Below, one piece after another: positions 42,956 to 54,110 of a stretch of DNA of 64,000 nucleotides (positions within the stretch are counted from its first letter, which is position 1; each line of letters starts with the position of its first letter). Origin of the DNA: Dipteris shenzhenensis. Lineage: Eukaryota; Polypodiophyta; Polypodiopsida; Gleicheniales. The position numbers and the translations under genes are program-made. Location: assembly GCA_047967505.1 (NCBI GenBank), contig CM106539.1. One strand, written 5' to 3'. Under the pieces are notes generated by a model. That model made no database searches. It had not been told where the DNA came from and saw nothing but the letters and a program-made list of their open reading frames with translations.

Positions 42956-44400
42956 CACTTATGATTTGCTACTTAAGACATTAGACTAGTCCTATTTCAT
43001 CATTGTATCCACCTCACTATCCTTCATTTCCATGTCAATTCTCTCATACAATAATTGTATTCTGAAAAATAAATTGATGTATATGCTTACAAAATATTAC
43101 ACTCACATATTATTGTCACTAAAAAACCAATTGACTTTCGAGAGACATTTGAGTATTAACATGAAGGAGCAGATCTTGACACAAAATCATGTATTACAAA
43201 CTAAGTTGAGTAGCATAAATCATGGATGATGGTAGCCCAATAAGTCGACAAGTCATATAATGTGGACTCTGTTATCATGTGAGAATATGTGAAGACAATG
43301 CATAATGTTATTGGTGTCTCATAAGCTACCATATGTACATAGTTATAGTTAATTTGAGAGATGATAAGGCCTTTCCAAAATGTTTTCCAACCGCTCCTAC
43401 ACTCAATTCATTTTCCTTGGTATTAGTCACCTTCTTGCGTTAGGATATCAAATGCTTGAAATACAACTTAAATGCCTAGAAGTTTTTATGAAAACTCAAC
43501 TACACCCACATTTTGCAGACTCAGGGATATTCCAAACTCCCAACTATCTTATCAACCTCTCTATAGAAAGCATCCGATAGCTCTTTAGGCCATACAGATA
43601 CACTATCATAGACCTCATCACACACTCCTCTCACCAACTGCTTGCTACTCTTTGCCATCTTGTATGCTCATAGTAACTCCTCCTTTCACTCGAGGTCCTC
43701 TTGTATGGCTCTCTATACATCTTTAACAAGCCTCCATCATGTCCTACCAAAAGAAACCTACATCATAAGCTGATAAGTATCTTCAAGGAAAATGAAAAAT
43801 GATAGCCATAAAAATGAATATTCACCATCTCTGCTGACTCTAAGTCATATATCCAATTGCAAAGCATGTTCTCCTTGTAGCTACATTCCTCCCTCCTCTT
43901 CGGCTTTGGTTTTGCAATGAGATCATCCAAAACTGCTCTAAGATAGAACATGATCATTCCAAAGATTTTTGGGTATGCCATAGCTTTCTAATTGTTGGAA
44001 CAGTCTATAAAGATTTGGGGCTAGATTTCAATTTGGGTTCTTAGTTGTCTCTCACTTCACTTAAATAAGGAGAGAGTTCATTGAGCCCGGCCTTCTCATT
44101 CTATTTTCATATGACCTGACATGTCCACCTCCCAATGGTGTCACTTTATCTTTTGGCTCAATTGGGTAGTCTTTTCTATCAGCGTGTTTTCTTTGTTTCA
44201 TATTTGAATATCTATAATCAAAGCTTATTTGTTGTCACCAATATGATATGTGGAAAGGATTGGAGTCGAAATGAAGTGAGAATTCTCCTCTAAATTAGAT
44301 AACTGCTGGACACCTGCAACTGCTTCTATATTTTCTCTCTCGACCGCTTCAGTATTAAGCCTCTAACTTAACTCCCTCTCTGCCTCTAAATTGATCTCCC
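42956..44400. other. No gene seen
   Basis: AT-rich sequence without a convincing frame on either strand; a 72-codon minus-strand frame at 43763-43981 resembles no protein I know. A CT-rich region leads into the transposase-like frame on the right. Confidence 0.35.
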
Positions 44401-44410
44401 AAATAATCTC

Positions 44411-45211
44411 ATGGGCTTCATCATCCTCTTTCCTAGTAGTATCCTATCTGACCTCTTCTCTTGGTTCCTTCTCATCCTCTGCCCTTGTAGTATCCTATCT
44501 GCTTTCCTCTATGACAATCACTGGATGTTGAACAAAATGGCCCAAGTGTTGAAGTCGCGAAAAGATCAAATCTGTAGGAAGGCAAAGGCCAAGGAATCCA
44601 AGCTTGCTTGGGTCCACCTGAAGTATTGGAAATTTGTTAGAAAATAATTAAACGACCCACAAAAATATGATAAAAAAAAGAAGGTGGCAGCGGCGGTGAG
44701 GAAGAGTAAAGTGGGCCAATCCCATGGGCTCTGGCAACAAGGCCCGCTTTGGAAATTTTTTGGTAAGTACCTTTCTTCACTCTTTTAGTGTGTAATTTTT
44801 GGTAGCATGTCCATCACTTAAACTAACATGTATTCTTATAATTTTAGTTTATGAAAATGGTATCAAAATTTATGGACAAGGAATACAAGTATGCATACAA
44901 CAATAGTACGAAAGCTCTAATGAACCTACTCACAAGTAAGGAGAATTTGTACCCTTCATCAATGTAAGTCCTTATTACATTTATTATTTTTAAAAATGCT
45001 ATCAAAGAGATATATACTAACCATGCAAATTGTGTGCCAGACAAGGCGGTTGGTTGAACAGGAGGATGGAGATGACTACTACTTGAGAGAAGCTCGCCAG
45101 AAGAATGCTATAGCACATGGAGAAGGTGCCTGTGGAGGTGATGGTAGTGGAGAGGGTGGCAGTGGGAGTGATGATAGTGGAGAGGAAGAGGATGGGAGAA
45201 GCAAAAAGTAG
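44411..45211 (+). pseudogene. Plant En/Spm-type transposase fragment (tentative)
   Basis: A plus-strand frame, LNKMAQVLKSRKDQICRKAK ending WVHLKYWKFVRK (44530-44647), is followed past a stop by LNDPQKYDKKKKVAA. After an intron-like gap come FMKMVSKFMDKEYKYAYNN (about 44850) and an acidic Gly/Ser-rich tail DGDDYYLREARQKN...GEEEDGRSKK ending at 45211. The lysine-rich layout, with conserved Trp residues and a long acidic tail, recalls the second ORF of plant CACTA elements, but I cannot confirm this by eye. CT-rich direct repeats (TAGTATCCTATCTG) precede it. Confidence 0.35.
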
Positions 45212-46640
45212 CACTACATTCTACCCATCTGCCTATTGATGACGGGCATACAAAGATATACAAACTTGTATATAGTGTCAAAAATGTACCTCAAATGATG
45301 TAATTGTCTGATAGGACAATTTTGTAATCAACAATTGCAAACAATACAATACAATGGCCACTACAATGTAATACATACCTTTACAAAAGGGAAGATTAGG
45401 CCCTAGTTTGCCCTAATTTTTCTAACCACAAATTTTACGCTGATATTAGCATCAAAACACTCTCAAGATTTTTTACCAGTTTCAATATTAGCATCGATAT
45501 TACCATAAAAAATTTGTCACCAGAGTCAATATTACCATAGAAAAAAGCATAAAAATTAGGCTTAAGAAAATCTAGAAATCGTTGATGTGCCCGTCGATAT
45601 AAACACTGCTATTACCGTTAAAATTTTGGATATTGTGACTATAATTTTGACTAAAATTACGATGTTAATAGGGACGCTTTCTTTTTTATGCTACTATAGA
45701 TAGTTTTTTTAAATAGATTCCAGAGTTATAAAAAAAATTTAATGTATTATTATTTCAAATTCCCTATTAACCTCATAGGGGAGGGTGGAGGAAGTTTGGG
45801 AGTTAACTCCCACCAACAGCACTGCCTGTACCAGAGCCTAAGCATCTCATCAATGATGGATCTCTCTCCCACTAGCTCCACCTTCGGTGGTGCCTTGGGA
45901 GATCTCTCCGGATGCCTATAGACCAGACACTCGCTGTCTCTCCTCCTCCCACTCATGCATGAGTATTTCCCTAGTATTGGAATCTAGCTTCTCAAGTAAT
46001 TTGTGCCTTCTTCGTACTACTACCCAAGGTAGTACTATCATAGGAGGGTCGCTTTTTACCTTATGACTTGATCCATCCTTCATAAATTGAAATGGGAGTG
46101 TTTCTTTAAAATTTTGAATAGATTTTATATTAAATTTAGAATGCATTCTATTTAAACAAGCATGTTTTTAGAAAAGATGAGAATTCTAGGAAACACAATG
46201 GTGAAGTCTGCATTCACTTCAGCACTGTATTCCCTGGGAGATCAATTGGTATACCCTCAATGTTTGTTCTGCTTTGTTTGAGCAAATTGATAGGAATGCG
46301 ACAATTAGCCCTTCTCGAATCTAACTAGTCCAAACCTAGTGCTGCAGTGATCTACGAATGAATATTGAGTTGGTCTTCTGGACTCTATGTTTGGTCATCC
46401 TCCCTGGATGACATTTGGACCCAATTCTCCCCCCTTAGGGGGATTTCAGGTCAATTTCACCAGTGGTAATTTTTGATTCCTTTTTTGCTGTTGTGTTTGC
46501 TCTCTTTAGAGTCAAACTTATAGATGTGTTCTTTGTGATATGGGATCTTCATCATTTCTTTTCTCCGACATTCATTATCCTGCATGTGATGTGCCATGCC
46601 CACAGCCCTTGAATAAATGCATACATTTGTTTTGAAAGAA
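45212..46640. other. No gene; scattered AT-rich repeats
   Basis: Contains related short motifs CAATATTAGCATCGATATTACC and ACCAGAGTCAATATT (45519-45533), the latter recurring at 47572-47586. No coding frame is supported. Confidence 0.4.
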
Positions 46641-47180
46641 AAGGAAGGGGAGGGGAAGCATATAGGCTTGAAGCAATGCCTAAATCTTTAAAATATTTAA
46701 GCATATCTATATTCATATGCTTCAACTTGGGCATTGAGCTTTTAAGCTTTAAGCATGTGCATATGCTTCAAGCCTATCGGCTTTGTAAATTCAACTAATT
46801 AAACACACGTTCATTTCAAAAGAAAGGGAAAGCCTCACGAACATAGATGCTTGAAGCATATGTTTAAAGCTTTAAAGCTTTATTCATATGCATAAAGCTT
46901 AAAGCTTTAAAGCATATGCTTAAAGATTTAAAGCTTTAAAAGAATATGCATACATCTTTGAAGGATATGCTTAAAGCTTTAAAGCTTTATGCATATGCTT
47001 CAAACTGGGCATAAAGCTTTTTAGCTTTAAGCATATGCATATGCTTCAAACCTATAGGCCTTGCAAATTCAACTTATTAAACACACACTCATTTCTAAAG
47101 AAAGGGAAAGCATATTTTTCAAGCCTATTCTTAAAAACATACATTCATAAAGCTTAACACACATTGCAAATTTAACTAAT
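46640..47180. repeat. AAGCTT/CATATG-rich tandem array with 278-bp period
   Basis: The segment TATGCTTCAA(C/A)(T/C)TGGGCAT followed by TTTAAGCTTTAAGCAT and AAATTCAACT(A/T)ATTAAACACAC appears at 46714 and again at 46992, an offset of 278 bp. Between and within units, AAAGCTTTAAAGC and GCATATGC palindromes recur densely. Confidence 0.8.
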
Positions 47181-47189
47181 TAAACATAC

Positions 47190-47360
47190 ATACATTTTGA
47201 AACAAAGTAGGAAGGGGAGGGTATATTCAAAAAGTAGAAGGAGAAATAAAAGAGAGAAGAAGAAGGAAAGGGAGAAAAAAGAAAAGGGGAGAAGGAAAGG
47301 GAGAAAAGAGAAGAAGGAGAAAAGAGACAGGAGAAAGGGGAACAGAGAAAAGCTTTGTAT
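47190..47360 (+). repeat. Purine-only tract (A/G-rich)
   Basis: About 150 bases almost without pyrimidines (AAGGGGAGG, GAGAAGAAGAAGG). Open frames here on both strands are low-complexity. Confidence 0.8.
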
Positions 47361-47751
47361 CATGCACAATCACACAAGACTCATTGATAAAGATTTGCTC
47401 TTCTAGTCTCTCTAATGATCTTGAAGACATCTACAAAGGTTACACATGATCATTAAAACACCATAATCCATACATGAGAAAAAAACATTCCCAAAAGTGA
47501 ATCCATGTTGATTAATAATTGACCATGCTCTTTTCCATCAATATTTCTATCGAAAAACGTTCTCAACATGTACCAGAGTCAATATTTTCGTCGCTATTGT
47601 TGTCCAAAAAAGTGTCAAATTTTTACTTTATAGACAAGACTTTGAGCATTGGATTTTATAATCCAAAAATTTTGTAATCTACCATATGGCACTAGTGGGG
47701 GTTCCATAACATGTACTCACACTGATGCATAAAGCACAACATTACAGCAGT
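47361..47751. other. No gene
   Basis: AT-rich spacer containing the second ACCAGAGTCAATATT copy at 47572. No coding signal. Confidence 0.35.
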
Positions 47752-48304
47752 GCATTAGGATTATTTTTGAACTAGAAGAGAGGATGCATGGGTGAAAACA
47801 TGGAAATTTTCATTTTTGACCATGCAAATGGGATCTGATAGCCATGATATTTTATACAGGCCTCAATGTTGGAGATTATAAGTCCCTTGCATAGTATCAT
47901 GGCCATTGGGTCGCATTTGCATGACTAGAAGACCACTGGTGCATTTTTTTGAACTAGAAGAGAGGACACATGGGTAAAAACATAGAAATTTTCATTCTTG
48001 ACTATGTAAATGGGATCCAATGGCCATGATATTTTGCATGTGCCTCAACATATCTGAGCTTAAGTTGCAAGGTATCATGGCCATTGGGTCCAATTTGCAT
48101 GACTAGAAGACCACCGGTGTATTTTTTCAACCAGAAGAGAGGATGCATGGGCAAAACATGGAAATGTTCATTTCTAACCATGAAAATGGGATTTTATGGC
48201 CATGATATTTTGAACGAGCTTAAACATAGTTGAGTTTAATTTCCTTGCAAAGTATCATGGCCATGGAGTCCTATTTGTAGTACTAGAAGACTATCGAGGC
48301 ATTT
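47752..48304. repeat. Three tandem ~180-bp units, each a potential hairpin
   Basis: Units start at about 47752, 47941 and 48119 (189, 178 and 180 bp), and a fourth begins at 48299. Each has GAACTAGAAGAGAGGA, CATGGAAATTTTCATT, a left arm CATG(C/T)AAATGGGATC..GCCATGATATTTT and a right arm (A/G)GTATCATGGCCATTGGGTC..TTTGCATG. The arms are inverted repeats of about 30 bp around a ~50-bp loop. Confidence 0.85.
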
Positions 48305-48366
48305 TTTAATTCTTTTCTGCCTATTAAAATGCAAGATGTAACTTCTGCCAATGCTCTGTCTTTCAC

Positions 48367-50836
48367 ATGCAAGATGTAACTTGTGTACTTGCATTGCAAA
48401 TAGGTCTCCAAGTGTCTAGATACTTTGTATGTCCAAATTGTGGAGTTTTGTGCACTTGGCACTCAAAAGATCTAAACAAGGTGGTATATGAGAAGCACAG
48501 GTGGTTTCTTTCAATGGACCATCCATATTGTGAGGATCCATCTTTTGGGGAGCCAAAATTATCTCCTATTCCTCTAGTCATGGGATCCGAATATTGGGAG
48601 AGACTTTGGCATGATCTAAATGTACAAACACCTCCACCTGGCATGCAACATCTCTCTTCCTGGGGATAATACAGACAAATGCATGTATTCAAAAATGTGT
48701 CTAAAGGTTTGTGGAAACATATGGTTGGGGATAGAGACACCCCAAAGGCACAACCTAACTTGAAAGTGAAGAAAACCAAAAGAGAAACCATGCTGGCAAG
48801 GTGATTTTACCAAAGGCACCCTGGGCATTGAAAAAAGTAGAGGAGACCTAGGTGAAGAGTGTTATCATAGGTATGAAAACCCTGCATAACTTAAAGGGTG
48901 CCTTTACTTCTCCAAAAAACTAAGTGGTCTAAAGTCACATGATTGGCACTAAATGATTCATGTAACATTATTTCCTCTTTAGTTCGATCCATTTTTTATC
49001 TCTTGTTTGAATTTCACTTATACAATATTGTTTCTATAGTATGTACTTCCAATTTCTTTGCAGGGATGTAGTGCTAAAGATGCACCAGAGGCCATCAACA
49101 AGCTCATTGTATTCGTAAGGTATGTCAGAGTCTATATGAATGCATGCCTAATTTTTGTGCTCATTGCAAAAGCAAGTTCCATTGCTTACTGCCATGTAAA
49201 TGCAGGTGAATATCATCAGAAGAGATCAAGAAATCATTCATTTTGCAACTGAGACTTCTCAAAGTATAAGCGGTGTGTTTGATTAAAAAGGCATTTCCAA
49301 CGAGTATCATGGACATCCAATTACATTTTCTCATGCACTTGGCAGATGATGTGCCATATGCAGGCACTTTGCATAGCTGATGGATGTTTTTTTCGAATGT
49401 TTTATGAAGGTGTTGAAGGGTATGTAAGACAAAAAACTAGACTAGAGGGAAGCATGGAAGAAGGCTAGCTAGTGCAAGAGTCAATGTTTTACATTACAAA
49501 GTTTCTTGTACTACTCATGCTAGACATGCCTCAACTTTGGGATGATAGCAAGGACCCACGTGTTATAGGAGAGATCGGACAAGGGAAGGGAAAGAAAAAG
49601 AAAATGAGGATCGCCTTGCAACAAAAAGTGAAACCTTTTTTCTTTACAAGTGGCTCAAACAATATGAAGAAGAAAGAGCTAAAAGAGAGTAGGATAGAAA
49701 AGGTTGGCGAAGGTCCAATGGACATAGGAAGTATTCCCCAGAGTTATCAAAAATGCCAGCCAACTATACCATTGATTGGTTAGAAGATGCTCTTGAACCT
49801 GCTAGTCAAAGAGGGGAGATTGTGATACACAAGGAGGAGGAATTTGCATGAGGGTGTGATCTAAAGGTATGTAATCATTTTGCTTTTATTTACATTCATA
49901 CAACCTTTTTGTATAAGCTAACAAGAATCCATTACCTTTGCAATACTGTTTGTTCGATGCAATGTGGGCATATGGTAATCATTACCAAGTAGAGAAAATT
50001 GATGTAAGGCACAATAAATTTGATTGAGGACTCATGGCCAATTTTTTGCAAAGAGTAGAGCTAGTGCAAGAGATACAAATCTCATCATAGGAAAAATGGA
50101 TTATGTTGGAACCATAAAAGATTTTTTGCAAGTGAACTTTAGGAAATTCCAGGTATTTATATTTGATGTGAAATGGTTCAAAGTCATGTGTAGAGGTGCT
50201 CAAGCTATAGTCAGGAACGATCCAAGTGGATTTTTGCCATTGACTCAACAAAAATTTGGGATGAACTTAGTGACACATTTGTGCTACCCATGCACTGCGA
50301 GCAAACATGCAAATGCAATATATTTGTTTCATCCATATCGACAATCCATCCATCTAGTCTAGCTCTTATTCTATGAAATGGGTGACTGAAATATTTCTCT
50401 CAACTAGAACTACATTGATTCTATTATTTAAGGTCAAGTGTTTTGTTCTAACCAGATAGTTGCATCTGCACTCCATCCCATAAAGTTTCTCCTCAGCTCG
50501 TATAACCCCGCTCCTTATGTGGATATCATTTGCCATTCAACTTCGTTAAAGATTGTATGAACATATCATGGATTTTTGTTTTAGGTGGTCTTTCAACCTG
50601 ATTGAGTGGACAACCACTGGTGGTTTGTGATTCAAGTCGCACCTAGAAATCAACATGTATTTCAAGATGTGAAAGTAGAGAATGAATTGGAAGATCAAGA
50701 AATAGATGGGCTAGAAGCTAGCACTTCCAGTACCCCTTCTACTAGAGTTTTGGTAAGTGATGATAGTTTGAGCTCCTTAGAAGGTTTCTCAGATACTGAT
50801 TTGGGAGACCTCGATCTACATGCTGAAGATGTGTGA
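48367..50836 (+). mobile_element. CACTA (En/Spm)-like transposase region, decayed
   Basis: Plus-strand fragments: a zinc-finger-like FVCPNCGVLCTWHS (about 48430), FGEPKLSPIPLVMGSEYWERLW (about 48550-48610), DMPQLWDDSKDPRVIGEI (49520-49580), and 50024-50362, ARDTNLIIGKMDYVGTIKDF and KFQVFIFDVKWF, matching the DUF4216 domain that follows the TNP2 transposase in plant CACTA elements, with its end WWFVIQVAPRNQ (50610-50650) and an acidic tail to 50836. The central catalytic part is missing. Intron-like gaps and frame breaks separate the blocks. No CACTA terminal repeats were found. DUF4216 is the strongest evidence. Confidence 0.55.
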
Positions 50837-52005
50837 GACTTGGCCATGGATGATCGAGAGGATTGATAGTTCAATTGATTAAGAAATGGAGAACAACATT
50901 GATCTAATATATTTTGCAATGTGAAAACGTTTAAATTTGATTTGAATTTTTCTAGGTTTAGTAAGGGTGCATTTAAATCCCTTGCTGGTAATGGATCAAA
51001 TCTCATAAGGGACACCAAAACTCCTATGTGGGACTTAATCACGTTATTCCTTTACTTAGCACTAGTACACAGGCTAGGGAGGACATCATAGCATAGGGTG
51101 ATGATGAGGTGGAAACCAATGCTAGTCTTAACCCTTTTGATGACTAGTGAGCACCTTCTATCACACTAGAAGGTGTTTCATTTATTCATGGACATTGACT
51201 TTTGGTGCTGCTTTGAGGCTTCATTTCATTTTGAAACTTGACCATTTTGTGTTCTCCTAAAATGTGATTATGAGTGCGTGAAACATAGAACATGCATGAC
51301 TATTTATTCTTTTTATTATACCATTTGTTAGTCTATTCTTATATCTGAGTGTGGATGTTTTTATAATGTTGTCTTGGCAAAGTTTGTTGCCAGTTTATGC
51401 AGAGGTGAGCGCAAGGGCTATGGTTAATGATCCACGTTGCGAGGAGACTTAGCCAAAGCGTCAGCTGAGGAGAAACATCTTTAGAGATGATGAGTGTGAC
51501 TCTGAGTGAATATTGACCAGGGATCACATTTGCGATTGGTGTAGGAAAATGTTTTATTGATGAACATGGATCCCTTTTGTGGGCCAATTTGCTTCTTGCT
51601 TTTTCCCTCTATGAGGACAATGTAATGATCTATTTGATTTAGTTCAATCAATCATGTTTCATCATGCAATAATCTTAAAGTCACGTGTTGTGTATAAGAT
51701 GATGTGTTTCTTTGCTTCTAGTGTCATTAGTTTTTTTCATTGGCCATCATGAGTGTGGTTTTTTTCCTCAAATAAACTGTCTCGTAAAAACATGGGTAAG
51801 GCATTGCCTTTACATTTTTGTTTAAATAAAATCAAGCATGGCATGGGAGCTTCAAGTCATATGGCTAAAGAGGAAAACATGTTTGCTTATCCCTAAACCC
51901 TAAACATTAAGCATATTAAATGATGAGCTTCATGTAAATGACTACTTATTTTAGAGGTATTCGCTCGAAATTTGCTTCACTCGGAGTCTAGGAATCCTCG
52001 TTTAT
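50837..52005. other. No gene
   Basis: AT-rich flank of the transposase region. A CCCTAAACCCTAAA pair of telomere-like motifs lies at 51893-51906. No coding frame. Confidence 0.35.
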
Positions 52006-52340
52006 TTCCATAAGGGAGTTCTAACTACCATGCAAGAGATGACACAAAAAGGAGGAAATCCCATGAGCAAACTTGAAATCCTATGAGGGAATTTGAAGTT
52101 CCATAAGGAAGCTCGAAATGCTTAAAAAAGGATATGGATAGGACATATTATTTAGGGATTTTCCTATCTTGAGGGTTTTAATTCCATAAGGGAGTTCTAA
52201 CTACCATGCAAGAGATGACACAAAAAGGAGGAAATCCCCTGAGGGAACTTGAAATCCCATGAGGGACTCTTGAAGTTCCATATGGAGGCTAAAAATGCCT
52301 AAAGAAGGATATTGGATAGGATATATTATTTAATGTTTTT
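52006..52340. repeat. 186-bp tandem duplication
   Basis: TTCCATAAGGGAGTTCTAAC at 52006 recurs at 52192, and both copies continue through CATGCAAGAGATGACACAAA and GGAAATCCC to GGATAGGA(C/T)ATATTATTTA. Copies differ at scattered bases and small indels. Confidence 0.9.
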
Positions 52341-54110
52341 TTAATATTTCTCCAAGGCTTAATATGTATATTTTTTCCCCTTTAAAACTTTTTCTATACT
52401 TGCAAGATTCTAAATAACATAAGTATGCAAATTACTGTCACCAAGATAAAGAACTAAAAATTCTAAGTACTTTATGAGGAGCTTGTGAATTGATTCACAA
52501 TTTCAAATAAATTCTTCTATTTGGTTAGCCATAATAGTTGTATTTTTCTTCGTTAGTTTATGAGGGATTGGTTCTTATAAGAGATGCAATGAGTAATGGA
52601 ATGAAATAAACTTGTAAGGATATTTTTGTAATAATGAAAATGACAAATATTTAATTTAGATATGGGATAGCTTCTTAATCTAACTATTTGTGATAAATGA
52701 TGAGAAAGTATTGATTTCACCCACATGCAAAATGAGATTAATTTTACATATGTTCCATCCTAAAATATAAAACAAAATAGAAAACTAGCATATTGTTAAT
52801 TATTATGATGGACATAGTTCTCGCCATTACTTCACATTAAATTACTTGCCATTATCTATATGACTCACTTTGGTTTCTTAGTCCTTTACTCTCTCATAGA
52901 GGCATTTCACATATAATGTATGATAATCTAGATGGATTCTCATCTTCTTAGACATGAGTGTAGGATTTAGCTAAAAGGATAATAGATAAAAGGATCTCAC
53001 ATATAACATGCTGATTTTTTTGTAATAATTTATAAAAGTTGAATTGCCTTTAAATTTTAAATGCAAAAATAATCTCATATATTATATTTAAATTTAAACG
53101 ATAGACTTGTGCTCACTGGAAGTAAGCATTTATTATAGAGCCAATGACTCAAACTCATTTTTTCCATTATCAAATACTACCCATTGATCATATATGGTTG
53201 AGCATGGCAATAAAGTAAAATGAATAACCTTAAAAAATAGAAATTAGCTATTGCTAAACATTAGACCCTAACCCTCTTTAATGCCAAGAGATAAAGTAAA
53301 CTGCTTGATAAAAAATAGCTACTACTAAACCCTAAACCCCTAAAGATGATAATAATGTAAAATGCTTAACCTCTTTAACAAATTTTACTCTCAATGGATT
53401 GTACAAATCAATGCCAAAATGATTGCTACCAATTGTCACTATATCAATATTAACATGGTAATAAATTAAAATGCTTAACCTCTATAAACACAAATGAGCT
53501 AGAATTTACCCATAATGTATAATAAATACAAAGCAATACCAAGATGATTGCTATCAATTGTCATTATACCAATACTTGAAATAACTAAAGTTTGAGATCA
53601 ATTTAGATGGTTAGATTCCTAAGACTCATGTTTACACATCCAAGAAAATATTGACTAATTAATTAACCTCTCCACATGCTAATGAGAATCTATGAGAAAG
53701 GGTCCTCAAACATCAACATTCATAAGCTACTATACACATGGATCATAATAAATATGATATTAAAAACATTTTGCACATGCATGATATTATTGCCCCCTTG
53801 ATTCTTTCCTCTATGGTGTGATAGGTAATGCTAAACTTTTAATGTCTTAATAATGCCCAAAATTAGGGATCACATAATCTTTGAGTGGCTATAGTAGCAT
53901 AGGTGGCATTGGTGAAAATGAAAGTTATCTTTTCAATGATGTATACATTGTACCTACTTGTGTCATAGGTTTTGGTAGACCAAATTCCATCCCATTCCAC
54001 TAACTCAACAACATAATAAACTCCCGATCCATGCAATATTGGAAATGTTTGAGGAATCTAGTTATGCATTTTAAAAAAACATTGGTGCCAAAGAATATAA
54101 AAAAGAGAGG
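52341..54110. other. AT-rich DNA with degenerate ~125-bp repeats; no gene
   Basis: Around 53290-53580, CCAA(A/G)ATGATTGCTA(C/T)CAATTG recurs at an offset of 125 bp with AAATGCTTAACCTCT blocks. A further CCCTAAACCCC motif lies near 53328. No protein-like frame on either strand. Confidence 0.45.

Noticed and set aside
44411-44510. Signal peptide or membrane segment in the transposase-like frame
   Set aside because: The hydrophobic start is the translation of a CT-rich direct repeat before the conserved part.
47172-47430. Phe/Leu-rich minus-strand frames suggesting membrane proteins
   Set aside because: They are the translation of a purine/pyrimidine tract.
51893-51906. Interstitial telomere
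   Set aside because: Only two CCCTAAA units; telo-box-like motif at most.
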